A DNA stretch of 64,000 bases from Margaritispora aquatica (GCA_007644065.1 VJWN01000022.1:124001-188000); one strand, 5' to 3'; shown: positions 21,829 to 36,600, counted from the stretch's first letter. Notes: a model not told the origin generated them from the letters alone. Translations and numbers: made by a program.

Positions 21829-24812
21829 TCAGTCTTGGTCGAGAGCTTTCTTCATGTCTCTGAACTTCCGGGTCAAGGTTTCATGGGCAGCATTCACCTG
21901 TTTGAAGTCAGTTTGCGACGGTACCAATATTTGGGATGATTTACCTCTGCATATTGCATCTTTGTTTCGACAAGATTTTTCTCCATCTCGCCCATTTCCT
22001 CTTCCAATCTTGTATTGTCTTCGTGAACCTCTTGGTTCTGTCGGATCAAACGATCCATTTCACTCTTCAATCTAGCCTCCACTTCCTCGGGTTGTTTCTC
22101 AATAACTATTCGAAGTTCTCGAACTTGCCCTTTTAGAGATTCGTGCTCGTCCTTGAGCTCCTCATTTTCGACCTTTGTTTTGACAAGTTCTGTTGCTAGA
22201 GCTGCATGTTCGCTATCATGTTCCTCCACTCTTTCCTCTAAGCGACGGACTTTATGAGTGAGTGCAAGGTTTGTTGATCGCAAAAGTTCAAGTTCAGCCT
22301 CACGTTCCTTTTCCAAACGGGTTTTTTCTTCCCATTCCATGCTATATGTTTTGAGAATCTCAGGAGTGATTTTGACCGCACATGCATCTTCGATAAGCTG
22401 ATCAGCTCGATAAACTTCTTTGTCAATGCTAGCTGCAGAGCTCCCAAAGAACCCCGATTCCATTATCGAGCCTGCCGATGGAGCTTGATCAATATACACA
22501 TCGAACAGACGGTCTTTCAAGAAGTTGGTCAAAGCGACCATATCTGTCATCCCGCGCAAAGTTTCAGAGTTCTTTTGCATGAGAACAATTCCAAACTTGA
22601 GAATAGCTTCCAAGCCTTCGCTTAGTATCAAGTCATATATACGTAGCACCAGCTGGAGAGGAAATCGATAGGCAAAAAGAGTCAGAAACCACTGCGTTGC
22701 GTACAAGTGTGGTGTAACCCCACGACGACGAAGATGGCAGTATAATGCTGGCTCAAAGTCCTCAAGAAGTCTCTCGAACTGATAGAGTTGCTTATGGAGA
22801 CCTGGCATATCATGAATAAATAGATCTCGTAGATGATACTGGTTCATGAGGCGTACTAGAAGGCCAAAGGCCTCTTCTTCTGGCAACTTGAAAGGTTAGT
22901 AAATTGCATTTGTTAATTTGCCTGAAAACTCACATTAAAAAGTAAGGGGGAAACAAGGAAAGTCATTCCTTGAGCATATCCAACACCTTCATCAAAGAGT
23001 GCGTAGGCTTTGCACACCCCAAAAAGGCTTTCTTGCATGCCTGCACTAGCAGCAAATTTGGAGAAGCTCGTTCGGGCTCCCAGATCTCGCTTAATGGCCT
23101 TTTCTAGTTTCAACAAAGATGCCGAGTCTTCTTTAGCCTTCTTCTTTTTAAGAGCTAAGGCTACCGCTTGCGCCTTAGCCAGTACCTCGGGGTCTTTAGG
23201 AGGTGAAGGTGACCTCATTCCATTGGTGATAGTAGTGGCAGGTGTAGAATGATCCGAGTGGATGGATGATGATGAGGATACAACCGCAGCATCATCCTTT
23301 TCCCTGCTGTTGGAGTATGTACTTTGGGCACCACTCGATCCACTCATCCTATCTTTATCTTTGTCCGTGCCGCGATTTACTAGTTCTCTATAGACACTTT
23401 CGAGTTCTTCGTTCTTGCTCTGCGCTAGGATTTGCCAGACAACACCTCTGATAACGTTTGGTATTCCAGTTGCAATGGCTCGATTCAGCTCATCAGGACT
23501 TGTCCGAGCCACAGCTGCTGGTCCTTCGTCGACCACAGTCTGCCACAAATCCCAGTCCACAGGTGCATCAGACATTGCAGATGGCCCTGCAGATACTCCG
23601 GCAGCTGTACCTGGCGCCAATGCGGGATTTGGACTGGGTGGATGAGGCGACATTGGTGAATATGCAGTGAGTGAAGGGTCTCTGTCCTCTGCGTGGGCAG
23701 GACTCGCAAGACCAAGCCCCAATGACGCACTCCCCCTTCCAATAAATCCTGCCAATCCACCCGGACTCTTTTCTTCCTCCGGCAGGTCTGTGATACCCTC
23801 TTCTCTCAAACGAGCCATCTTGAACCTGTCTCTCAAGCTGCTCCGTAGGGGCCTTCTGTTTCCATTTGTCCCGTCAGACTCATGCCCCTCCTCTAATTTG
23901 CTCAGCATCATTTCCGGATTACTGGCAACGGTAGCTATCGAAGAAGCGGTATTTCGTCGCTGGGCATTATTGGCAGCAGGCAAAGGAGGGGACACGACAG
24001 GCTCTTTAGCTTGTGACGTATTTCGTGAGAGCCATGCAAAAGGGCTTGTTAACTTCCTGGTTGGAGGAGGTGCAGGAGGAGGATTGTGCGCAACTTGAGC
24101 AGGAGGAGGTGGTGGTGGTGGGGGAGGAGACCATGGGACTGATGGGAGAGCGCCCGATAGCCCTTGCATAGACATTTTGGCGATCTTGGGTGGGAGTGTT
24201 GGTTTGGATTCCTCGGCTTTGGCTTTGGCTGGTTAGTTAATATAAACATAAACCACAAAACTCGTGGCAGCGTACCTTTGGGAGGAAGTGGAATAGGGGG
24301 CCCATTCAAGTCGTCATCCAGATCAATGTTGTCCAAAGAACTGCTCGAGATTCGATGTGATGTCAGGAGGGGAGAACTAGGCTGCCCAGTTTCCTCGGTG
24401 GATTCTTCCTCGCTCCCATCGATACTCTCCTTCCCATCTGTGTTTGCCCTAATTTGAGGAGGTTCCATTGGATTTGGTATGCTTGGAACAGGTGGAGGAG
24501 AGGTAGGAATTTCATGAACCGTACTCTTGGTGCTTTTCGCAGAGGATGATCTTCGTTTGGTCAATGATCTGGTCCTCTCAACTACTTCAATCGGGGCTGA
24601 TTCGATGGACGCAGTGTCGTTGGCATCTTCAAACTCGTCCTGAATTACAACAACATTAGCACTTCTGAATAACTAGTAGAAATAGTAGGGTCGTGTGACA
24701 AGAGAGTCGATGGGAGTAACTATACATTATCTCGATCGGACGCCTCCACGTCTCCGTCCTTGTGCTCCCCCAATTGTCCTTCGACAGAGTCCTTGTGTTC
24801 TTGTTCGGACAT
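21829..24812 (-). CDS. GYP5: GYP5-like TBC-domain Rab GTPase-activating protein
   Basis: Rab GAP of 918 aa acting in ER-to-Golgi and polarised vesicle traffic. Exons 24812-24726, 24639-24276, 24228-22934, 22886-21945 and 21897-21829. The N-terminal third is disordered, with acidic MSEQEHKDS, Ser-rich segments and a proline run (WSPPPPPPPPPAQ, about residue 180). The TBC domain starts near residue 400 (GIPNVIRGVVWQ) and carries AIKRDLGARTSF with the arginine finger, EGVGYAQGM with the catalytic glutamine (about 567), NQYHLRDLF and the YATQWFLTLFAYRFP helix, followed by ILSEGLEAILKFGIVLM. Residues about 760-905 form a long coiled coil, as in GYP5/GYL1 proteins. The last exon is only 23 codons. 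The acceptor of intron 2 is a possible 6-nt tandem site. Confidence 0.93.
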
Positions 24813-27620
24813 CTTTCGCAGATGTGTTGCTTCGAAGAGTGTAGGTGAAAAAGGCCCAAGTGGTCAATATTTTAATCCATCCAGGAGAATTGCAGGTTGT
24901 CGCTGGGTTGGTGGTTTCGATTAATTGTTCAGTATGCTTTGTTCATAGAGGTGGGAATTTGGCATATAGATAGACCACTTCAGCGGTATTGCTTGGAACT
25001 GGAATGTTGGTATGGCTGGGAAGTATCTGAAGTTTCGGTGGTTGGAGTAGCACTTTGGTATGTGTTCCTGGTATCTGGAATCTGGAATCTAAATTCTGGA
25101 GACCTTGGCTCGGCTGGGCCGTCGTTGAAGGGAGCTGCGATCGCTCGGGACCCGAATTGACAAGGATAATGCTTTGGTAGTGAGATTTGTACAGCGCGCA
25201 GCAGGAAAGTGGGAGATGATGGGCGGAGGGAGGTAGAGGTCGAGGAGAAGGAGATGGTGGAAGAGGTGATGAAGGAGGCTGCGAAATTCAGGGGAAGAAA
25301 CGAAAAGACTGAAAGATGGCAGATGATTCACAAGTAAGTAGGTAATTAGGAGGATATTCAGAGACAACTGGAATGGAATAATGGAAGACACATGTTCGTT
25401 CACCTTTAGCACGACCAGTACAAGTACTTTACTTTACGCAATGCGCAGGGGGATTGTACTTAGCATTTTGGTGCCTCCACACCCCGTCCTGATATGAAAT
25501 GGGCCTCTATAATAATAATAATCCATACCAGGTCCAGCCTGGACTCATAAATTGCGAGGAATTGGACGAATGGGATGAATTGGACGACAGAAATTCCGAG
25601 CTCTGGATCCTCAGGGTATGCACGAGATGGATTATGGATTATGGATTATGGGTTATGTAGGAGGAGGAGGAGGAGGAAGTACTCGGCACTGTATGGTATG
25701 TATGTATGATACTGGACTGGACTGTACTGTATGTACAGCCATACTAGTTGGTCCTGGTACGGTTCTGTATGCATCAGCATGGATAAAAGGGGGTTTGAAG
25801 CCACAGTAAACCTTGGGTTAAAATATCCAACCAATTACACCAAACAATACCAGATCATACCCACCTTGAAATCCTGAAACACGGCCCCAAGCACTCAACA
25901 GCCGGATCGACGACCGTGACCGCGAATGCAAATCAAGCCCCGGAACTAAGCTGAACTTTGAACTTCTCGTTACTTTTCCCTGTGCTACCTACACACACCA
26001 CTATATGAAAAGTCTCGTGATTTTTCAGCATCATAAGAGATGCAACAAATAAGGTAGATCTGATTAAAAAATCCGATTAAACTGCCATGACTGGCTCCCT
26101 AAAAAGTTAGGCATGCCGTTCAGAAATAAGTCATGTGCCCGTTGATAAAGTACCAAAATGGCATTTGATCGTTGGCCTACCTAAAGGTGATATAATAGAT
26201 ACCATTAAATCATATTATCCTGGAAGCCTCGTAATTTCCCGCCTTGGTACTTTTGCTATGGACAGCCCGTCAGATATCAAAACTATTCTCCTTAGTCCAG
26301 ACCCCGCATCAAATCACTTGAATATTCCTCTAAATAGTTGTTATGTTCGTGCTATCTGGAATTATTCGAATGTAAGATTACAAGATCATTTGGAACAACA
26401 ACAGGTAAGCTAAGCTAGATGTAAACTCAATATGATAATTCTTCTCCGGATAAGCGGGGGTCACGGTGAAGTATATATTCATCATACTGATACATTGGTA
26501 TTTAGGTAGTTAGCACAAGTTCCTTAAAGATCTTATCAATCTAAGGAAGCGTGTCTATTAGATCTTCTTCACGTCCATATTTATGACTTTATATCAATGA
26601 ACAATCGGGAGTTCTTCAGCCTTCCCACAAGGCTACAGTTTCTAATGATAACCATAGCGTCATCTGTTTTGCTGAAGACCTATTCGAAATACATGGGAGT
26701 GATATTATCCCATGTTAGCTGCTAAGAGAGGATATCTACTATCCTCATTTTTTGAGATTTCCATCATTTCTCTCACAATATTTTGTGTCTTCAGGCTGTC
26801 GTGCCTAATGATTCTGCCTGGTACACTTTCCGATGCGAGGCTACACCACCTTATCGCCCAGTCTCAGGACCAAATGCAAAGAAACCAAGGGAAGCCGATC
26901 GATAGATAGCAAACTGTATCAAGCCCTTACCTCGATCTGCGAACTAAATAGAAATATAAAATATAAAACATAAAATATGCGTTGGCAGTTCAAAGGTTTT
27001 CCTCATGCAGAATATTGAAAACGTGACGTAGCAGGATTTAGCGAACAACCGCGTCTTGAAATTCCTAGGGTACAGCTCGACCGATGAGCTTCAACTTCTT
27101 TCAACCTTTCCCCCCCACACCAACACTCAACACCTTTGGACAATACCACCAATCTGTGTCCATTTGACTGCCGCTGCTCTCTCCACACAGAGCTAGTCAT
27201 CATAGTTAATAATCTCTATCGTCGAACGATTAGAAAGGCGCCTGCACCGTTCCTTTCGACACGCTCTTTTCGATACTCAACTACTGCGAACGAATTATTC
27301 TGCAAATCCAACCAACACGCAAAGACCCCATCCGCAGAACTCCAGCTAGGCTTTTCCGGTCGCCAATTATCATTTCGCAATTCGATACGTACAACACCAG
27401 TCATTTGTGATCTGTGCTGTGAGCTTTCTTCAACGTCATTTCTTCCGCACCGCAATAGCATATCAGCAACCGAACCCAGCCATAACGTCTTACACGGAGC
27501 AGTCCTTTCTCGGGCGCTCCATCTATTGTATGCGCAGCTGTCGATTGCTAGCACAGACCCGGAGGTAGTGGAGGGGCTCAACTTTGATCTTCTTGCGGTC
27601 TTGCCGCATCCGCCGCCATC
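24813..27620. other. Intergenic: 2.8 kb spacer between GYP5-like and TOM1-like genes
   Basis: Divergent promoters of two housekeeping genes lie at either end. The left third contains short repeats such as GGTATCTGGAATCTGG near 25065-25095 and a GGA run near 25660-25678. The middle, about 26.0-26.95 kb, is AT-rich and has broken coding stretches described separately. The right end (27.1-27.6 kb) is a long GC-balanced leader of the HECT gene; it holds a 165-codon frame without any ATG. Confidence 0.6.
26135..26908 (+). pseudogene. Possible decayed protein-coding relic, unrecognised
   Basis: Three open stretches on the plus strand look protein-like but do not join into a gene. The first (26135-26404; includes LIVGLPKGDIIDTIKSYYPG and SPSDIKTILLSPDP) ends exactly at CAG|GTAAGC, a strong donor, but has no ATG. 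The second (about 26548-26718) includes LLDLLHVHIYDFISMNNREF and FSLPTRLQFLMITIASS. The third follows TTCAG near 26794 and includes VPNDSAWYTFRCEATPPYRP before a TAG at about 26906. Stops and missing links between them suggest a dead gene. I do not recognise the family. It could also be chance frames. Confidence 0.3.
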
Positions 27621-30600
27621 ATGGTTCGCATAACTAAGACTATGCAGGCGAAGCATTCGGAGTCTTTGGTAAGTTTTGAATTTCGAGAATCTCTCGGGGA
27701 ATTTTGAAATGACTAATGTTGCAAATTTAGTCACCATGGATAAAGGAATTTCGAGACTATGCTTGCTCAGTCGCCTTACCCCTCCTACCTCAACATCTTT
27801 CCTCCTTTCCCTCCAAGTGGCCGTTTCCACGAGGCGATCTTTATCACTGGATTCCTCTCCTCAACAGATTTGACGATGTACTTGAGAAGTTCTGTAAGGC
27901 ATACAAGCTTGAGGAAGGCCCACAAGTTGTTGATTTTGGATGCATGGTACTCGCAGCAGCTTCTGACTCTACACAAATCTCCACGAATGGGCAGGATATT
28001 TCAGGACTTGAGGGTGGAAATGCTGCAGATCAGAAGCTGTTAGTTTCTATATTGGACTTCTCGCGCATGCTATTGCAAAATTGTGGCAATCGTAGCATAT
28101 ACGCCAGCAGTGCACATCTCAACAGCCTGCTGAACAGCACATCGCTATCTCTGCTGAACTCTACTCTTGCGCTAGCTTCTGAACTTGCACAGAGATACCA
28201 GGCAGCTTTGAAGCGCATGAATATTCCCGTCCGTCATGTAAGCAATGCTCTGCTAGCCAACCATTACAACATCGACCTTGATCGAGTGCTTCAGCTGGCA
28301 ATGCCTTTCTCGAAGACAATCACAACCACGTCCGACCACACACAACCCTCTACACCAGCAACTCCGACAGTAAAGGGCAAAGAAAAGTCTATTTTTAATG
28401 GTCCAACTCCAGCGCTAAAGGGTGCAACCACCACAATCTATGCAAATGATCTCGTTTCGATGGTCAAAGGTGGCAATGGAGCAAGTAATAGTCCTAAAGG
28501 AAGCAGCAAATACAGTGATCCTATCACTCAGATTGCATCTGAGAGAGCTTGGGCCGACTGGGGTGAGGTGAAGGTGACATATTATCCCAAAAAAGCTCCA
28601 GATCTAGAGTCCTCTGATGCCACATCCAATATACCCCTTCCTCCTCTGTCTACAACTGCTCCAGCTACTCCAACCCCGGTCAGGCGCTCATCGAACCTGG
28701 GGCCTCATGGTCAACGCGCTGGCCGGCAAAGCAATCCAGAAGAATCACCCAGCACGTACATGTCATCCCTCCCCCCATCCGATGATACTCCACGTCTTAG
28801 CTACAAGACCGTCGAGATTTCTGCTGCAGATCTGAAAGCTAGTAATGTTCATGCTTTACTTGTCGAGAACGCATCCAGGTTACCACAAGAACGACAGTAC
28901 GAGCTGTTGACAAAGTTGAGAGTTGCAAATGCTTTAACCACATCGGTGGAAACAAGACAGCAAATACTCGCTGTGAGACTTCTAGCCATCACAAACTTGG
29001 CATACGTTCATTCTGAAACAACATTCCAAGATGAGGTAATGAAACAAGATGGAGATGAGCCACGTCGGCTGCAGCTCGTATATCAGCTTGCTGAACTTGT
29101 TCATCCGCCAGCTGAAGGTGTAGTCGCAGTACCAAGGCCACTTCAGACCCTGGCCTTTGGTGCTCTAGATGCCTTGTCAGCGCATCAAGCCAAATTCCAA
29201 GACATCTGCAGTGCGCTCAACACAACCGTGAATCACGGAGTACTGCTCTATGTTGTTAGGAAGGCGGTCGCTGAGATGAGTCAGGAGGATAGTAGCGACA
29301 AGAAAACTCGTGATGATGAATGGCGTGACTCTCTTTTCTCGCTTCTTTCCAATCTGTCCACAAATCCTCGGACAGCTGTTGAGTTGGTTACAGCTGGACT
29401 GATTCCAATCCTCGTTGAAGTCCTCAACCTACGCACAAGCACTGCAGAACGTTATCATCCTAAAATTCTTCAATTCCTGGACACAATTTTGTACAGCGCA
29501 CGGGATGCCTTTCAGACACTTGTCAACGCAAACGGCCTAGACGCGGTGTCTGATCTAATCGTCTTTGAAGTTAAGTCAGCTTCAGATAACGCTGTCTCTG
29601 GGAAAGGAATCATCAACGCCTATCGATCGACTTTGGTCGATTATGATGTTCCATACTTCCAGCAACAGACTTTGAAATGGCTGTTCAAGTTTATTCACCA
29701 CATGATGTCCACGGCTGGAGGGCAGGGAGGAAATTTCGACCGATTACTACGCAATTTGATCGATTCTTCACAGCTTTTGAGCAGCCTTCGTCTGATTATC
29801 GAAAACGCCCGATGCTTTGGTTCTGTAGTATGGACCAATGCTGTCAGCATTCTCAACGACTTTATCAACAATGAGCCGACGAGTTTTGCTGTAATTGCAG
29901 AAGCAGGGCTTAGCAGGGGTTTTCTGGAAGCTGTTACTGGCCAACCTATCAAAATGCCCACAGAATCCAAGAAGCCAGACAGGAAATCACCCGGCTTACC
30001 AGATGACATTGCAGATCCTGCTGTTGAAACAAGTCCTGCGTCGTCGCCATCTGATAACGATGATGATGACGATGATGACGAAAGCGATGAGGAGCTGTAT
30101 GAGATTCAACCTCTCACCCAGGCTGGGCTTCAAGCATCTCGTGAGCTTCCTCTTGCTCGTGGAATTCTACCTACTTCCGACACTATCAATATCATCCCTC
30201 AGGCCTTCGGGGCCATCTGCTTGAATCCTGGCGGTATGAAGATGTTCCAGGCTTCGAAAGCCTTGGAAACATTTTTCGAGATATTCGAAAGTCCCGAACA
30301 TGTCAAATGTATGGATGTCAACAAGGAGCTACCCTCTAGTCTTGGCAGCACCTTCGACGAGTTAGTTCGGCATCACCCCCCATTGAAAGGCGCCATCATG
30401 ACCTGCGTTCTGAATATGGTTGCGCGAGTCAATTATTTATGTGCAGTCAAAGGAGAGAAGAGCAAAATTGGTGCCAAGCTTTGGACCACTGATACGGATG
30501 GGAAAGCCATTGTTGCGGACGCAGATATTACCAACTCCCTGGTTGATAGGTCTGTGAAAGGCAAAGGCAAGGCTGCAGATGTCAGCAGTGATACTGAAAT

Positions 30601-33600
30601 GACGGACGTGGAATCGATACCCTTGGGTAACTCCGCTTCGCAACACATTTCTGCCCAACCTCCTATTAATGGTTCGATGACCCCATATATTGCCGCGGTC
30701 GCTACTTTTTTGTCTGCAATGTTCAGCAACTCGTCAGCTCGCTTAGACTTTTCTCTCAAAGGTGGGATTGAGTCAGTGCTTGATTTGGCTTCGTCGCCCT
30801 GCTTGTCCTATGACTTTAGTGATGGAACAGCACGCCGCACAATTCATCAAGTAATTGCTCTTCTTGCTGAATCAAAACCTCATCTTGCTTTGCCCTCTTT
30901 GCTCCGACGAGCCCAGTCCGCTGCCAATGATCTGGAGAGCTTTGCCAGTCATACAGAAGCAACTTGTTTCTTCGAGCCATTCGTGAAACCAGAATCTCTA
31001 CGACTAGCAGATGTTCAATTCATTTCTCAGGGCACCAAATTCGCCAAAGCCCTCGTCAATATTCACTCTTTGGTAGCAACGATTAATATTTGTTTTCAGA
31101 CTGCCCAAATATACGCCCACAGGAGCAATGGCAGCAATTTTACCCAGATCAATGTCGCTGATTATTACGTTTCTTTGGTCAAGAGCCTTGGTCCACTGCT
31201 AGCATCTTCGCTAAGAGAAGATATGAAGCTGCAGCAGATTATCCCTAGCCACTGGAAGACTGCACCCCGTGTCAAGGATACTGGATTCGGTGATTTGGCC
31301 ATTGACACCTCGCTCACGGCAGGACTTCCAGCAGGCATTGACGAGCCCCAACCAACTTTGGACGGACATCTTTCAAGTACCATAAATGTCGATTCTTCAA
31401 CGATAGTCGGTGAAAACGATCAGAATCCCAGCTTTAGCACCGCTTCTAAGACGCCGACTAAATCCGACTTAGATAGTCCTTGCTTCAAGAATTACCAGAC
31501 GTTACGTTTTCTTGTAAGCAAGATGACACGGACAATTTCTCCCTTCTTCCAAACCCTAGGCAAGGCATTGGTTCCTAAGCGAAATATTGACCCTTTTCAA
31601 AAATATACACATATCACCATTGCTGAATCACTGGCTCAGACTATGTTAGAGCAGTTGTCCCTAACGGAAAATTTGACATCCATCGAAAGATACTCGTACT
31701 GGAACTCGTTACTGCAGGTCTTGACAGATATGCTTATTGAAGGTGCTTCTCGTACCCATGAACGGCCATTGCAGACAATCACACTCGTGCTGCAAGCTTT
31801 CAAAGATCAAGGTGGAATTGAGAAATTAAACGACATGCTGCGGACATTTACTTCTGAAATTCGACCTGACCTGCTTCAGCCCCACCAACTCTTCGACGAA
31901 AGCAATGATGATGTTATCCGGCAAGAACTCTCTACCGCTGGTGCCAAAACTATTCTGGGCCTCTATGCTCAAATCGTGAATGGTAAAAACATCGCAGAAG
32001 CCAGTCAGACGATGTCTATTGTTGGCAGTCGCTCTGATCGTGAACTACGACGCTCTGATCAATTCTCCTCCGGACAGTTCGTCGTGGAGTTACGTGTCGC
32101 TGTCCTGCCAACTGTTCAAGAGTTGTGGGAGTCGGAGGTTGTTGAAAAGGGTCCTGGTCAGATCTCGGAGAAATTGATCGATGTCATTCGAACCATTTGC
32201 AATGCCGACTGCGAACTAACTGCTAGCAAGAGGGCAGATAAGGCTCTTGTGCATGTAAAGCAGTCGCGTAAATTCTTCAAGCCAACAGCAGAATTCCAGA
32301 CCTCGCTCCATGGTTCTGGTTACGATTCAGAGCTCGCCAACGAGGCTCTCTACAGATGCAATAACAACCTTACCTCTGCTCTTGATTACTGCAGGGATAT
32401 TTCCCGGCCAGGTAGTCATCGAAACTCAATACCAGCGGACGATTTGATGTTAGCGCCTGAGGCAGTACCCCCCACATCTCGTCCTCAGACCAGCGTATCG
32501 ACAGGTACGGCTACTCCTGATGATCATGTCATGGAGGAAAGCGCTTTGTCTGGTATCATCTCGGGCCTGAGTGATCTCCATGCACCACAATCGGGACCCT
32601 TATCTGGACCTCCAGATCTCGGACGCCTTTTTGCAGAGTTTGAAGACCGAAACTCAAGAAATATCCCAGATCAAATTTTGAATACAACACCGAATGGTGA
32701 TCAATCTGTTGCTTCACAAAGTACGCCTCTAGGTGACAAGTCAGCACGCAAGCAGGTGACAGTTGACGATTTGAATGAGCTTCGAGAGGGTATTAGAGAA
32801 AACTTGATTGACAAATGCCTTGATGTCATCAACGCTCATGGTGAAGTAACTTTCGAGGTTGCGGACCTTATTACCACAGTCGTGAGCAAATCGACAGATC
32901 ATCAAGCAATGCGTAACTCCATTAGTGAAACTTTGGTATTGGCCCTGATGTCATTTGCAGGAGAGGACGACCTTCGCGCCTGTGGAAAGAAGATCGCAGC
33001 ATATGCTCATCTACTAGCATTAATGCTTCGTGATAAATTGTTCTACGGTGCAGCTCTGCCGAATCTAACGGACAACCTGTCTACATTGTTGAGCTTCGTC
33101 AAGCTGTCGCCTAACCACTCTACGGATGAACCATCCCCTTGGATTGCCCACATTCTTCTTATCGTCGAAATGTTGCTTAGCGAGGATGAGAAACCCGTTA
33201 AGACCAAGTGGCTGCCCCCCAAGGACGACAGCGACGCTGTGATGCCCCTTGTCTTTGAGGCAGATGAGCCTTCCGTCCCCCAAGAAGAGAGGCTTCAGCT
33301 CTTAGATGCAATTCTCGACATCCTACCGCGGATCGGTAAGGACGAGTCGCTGGCACTGGCTGTCCTACGTATATTGGTTGTTCTGACCCGTGTGAGGAGT
33401 GTAGCTCTCGTGATGGGCGAGAAAAAGAACATACAGAGGCTATTTGTCATGGCTAAACAGCTTGCTGGCGCTAGCTCAGCTCGAATACAGAGCCCGCTAA
33501 TGTTAATTTTGCGGCACATCATTGAAGACGATGAAACTGTCAGACAAATCATGCGTGCTGAAATCAAGTCATTCTTCGAGAACAATCGTCAAGCTCGCAG

Positions 33601-36600
33601 CATGGACGAGAAGCATTTCCTACGAGGCATGGCCCACACAGCTTTGAGAAACCCACAATTATTCATCAGCGTGGCCAATGAAATGGTCAAGCTAACTCGT
33701 TGGCACTATCCTTCTCCCGAACAACCGCGACCTGGCATCTTGGTGCTCAAGGACAAGACTTCCCAGACTACTGGCAAGTCGAGTAAATCCTCTGATGAAT
33801 CTGTTCAGCCTGCAGTACAAGGTACTGAAGACTTGTCTATCCAGGATGTGAAGCCATCCACCGAAGTTGTTGATAGTGAAATGCCAGATGCACCCAAACC
33901 TGGTTCACTTGAGCAGAAGCTTCCAGTGGTTGAAAATCCGGATGGAGTCATTCACTTCCTGCTTTGCGAACTGTTGAACTATAAAGATGTCGAGGATAAG
34001 GATCCTGTTTCTGCTAACCTCACCTCAGTGGACAAAACTCTTTTGAACACGACCAACACTCCCGTGCCTGGGACAGCCTCACCTTCCGACTCCACAATAT
34101 CCAAACCATTAAAGCCAGTATCAAAGGCTGAGTTCAAGGCCGAGGAACATCCCATATATATCTACAGATGTTTCATCCTACAGTGTCTCACGGAACTGTT
34201 ATCGTCCTACAACCGCACAAAGATTGAGTTTATCAATTTCAAACGCAGCGCACCCCCACAAGCAATGACTCCTTCAAAGCCAAGATCTAGTGTAGTCAAT
34301 TATCTTCTCTTTGATCTCATTCCAATTGGCACCCTCGAGCATGCAGAGAGCACCAACCTGCGCAAGAGGACTGTAACATCATCTTGGGCTGACTCTGTCT
34401 TGACTGCTTTGCTGAGCAAGACTGGCGAGCAACCAATCGATAAAGAGCGCGAGCCTTATGATAGTGAAAATGAGCCAGACCTTCAGTTTGTCCGCAGATT
34501 TGTTTTGGAGAACATTTTGAAGGCTTATAAAGATGCAACCTACTCAAATGAAACCCTGGATTCGAAATACTCACGACTACTTGCTCTTGCAGAGCTTATG
34601 TCACATATTATGGGTGGAAAGGAGAATGTTGGCATGTCTGATACCTCTACAGCTTCAACCTCTCAAAAGCAGCTTCGCCGAATCATGTTCGAAAAGGGGT
34701 TCGTTTCAGCACTTACTGCTTCCATCGCTGATATCGATCTCGACTTTCCCAACGCCAAGCGAGCAGTCAAATATATCCTTCGCCCTTTGAAGACATTGAC
34801 TACCACGGCTGTGGCTCTTAGCGATCTGGCTTTGGTCTCCTCGACTCCTGGTCAAAACGATGAGGACGAAATCGAATCTGCAACTTCTATCTCAGATCCA
34901 GAGGAAGATCGTGAGGAGACGCCAGACTTGTTCCGTAACTCAACCTTAGGCATGTTCGAACCAGGACGCGAGGAAGATTCCTCATCTGAGTCCGATGATG
35001 GTATGTAAAATTTATATCCTCTCTCGTTTCCAAGCTTACTGACATTCTACAGACGACGACGAAGAGATGTACGAAGCTGAGTATGGCGAAGAAATGGAGT
35101 ATGGTGATGATGATCCAGGAGATGATGAAGACAATATCAGTGATGAAGATGAGGACATTGAAGGCATGGGTCCAATTGAAGGTCTTTCTGGAGATCATGC
35201 TGTTGACGTGGAAGTCATCATGGATGATGATGACGATGATGAAGATGATGATGGCTCAAGCGACGAAGACGATGATGAAGATGACGAAGATGACGAGCAT
35301 GAGATGGAAGACGATGATGCTCGCGTGGAAATCATCGATGAGGCTGGGCATATTCAGCAACTCGATGAAGAAGACATGATGGGAGAGTGGGAAAGTGACG
35401 ACGAAGGCGAGGATGACGAAGAGGAAGACTTTGAGGCTCAAGCTGCCGACCAGGAGGAAGAACAAATCCAAGCCATGGGCGGGCCTCTCGGTCATCTCGT
35501 CCGAGTTTTGAATGGGGACGATGAGGCCGCCGATATGATTGACCGCATGGAAGCCGAAGGTTTGGGCGAAGGCGGCGAGGAAGACGATGAGGAAGATGAA
35601 CGAATTGGTGCAGAATTCGGAGAAGAGGGTGATGAAGATGGTCAGTATCATTTCTTTGCTCCCTTCCAACATAAATTTGACTAGTACCAGATGAAGAAGA
35701 AGATGAGGAGATGGATGAGGAGGATATGATCTTTGGGCAATATCCCAGTAAGTTTTGAATTGTACATAAACCGTAGTCAGCTAACTTGCCTCGTAGTGGA
35801 TGGTCCTGGAGCAGTGAGCTTCGGATGGCAGGATGACGTTGACCCACCGGCTATTGTCTCTCGACGTTCTCGTGGAGGAGGATTCTCCCCCTTTCCATTC
35901 ATTCCCGGTGGGCGGCATGATCCACTAGGTGGTATGTTGCTTTCTCTAGCTGAGATGCACACTTTAAGTGCAACCCTTGGTCTCTCCAGAACTAATCCAC
36001 CAACAGTGCCCGATTATCGTTCATCGTATAGATCACATCGTCCAGGTGCACCAAATCCACGCTTGACGGATGATGGTACAAATCCTCTGCTTCAACGAAG
36101 CGGACCTGGCGGCTCTGGTCGTGAAGTGTCTGCTCGTGGTCCTTCTATGGGCAGCTGGATTCGAGCTGCAGGTCATCCTGGTGCTGAGTTGTTAGATATC
36201 GGCTTAGGTCAAAGTCCTTTTGGTGAGAGTTGGTCTCTCCAGAATCGATTACTCAGATCCTTACAACCATTGCCAGGTCACATCACAAGAAACGGGCAAG
36301 CCCTTCAATTTCAGATTACCACTGGTCCAGGTCATGCAATGCCACCTGACCTTCAGCAATTATTGGCCATGGGTCGCCCTCGGTACGAGTCTCGTCGCGA
36401 TGCAGCCGAGCCTGGTAGCGCTGCTTTCTTCACACCTCAGTCAACTTCGGCTCGATGGCTCGAGGAATCGAAGATCATTTTTAGCATCAATTACTTAGAG
36501 CGAGCTAATGATCTTGTCAATTCTTTGTCTGCAATCCTTATTCCTCCAGCCCTCGAAGTGGAGAAGGCCATCAGAGCTGCTGAAGCCGAGAAAGCTCAAA

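Noticed and set aside
27136..27633. 165-codon frame in the TOM1 leader overlapping its start codon
   Set aside because: It contains no ATG, has no recognisable domain, and the TOM1 start at 27621 has good context and leads into conserved sequence.
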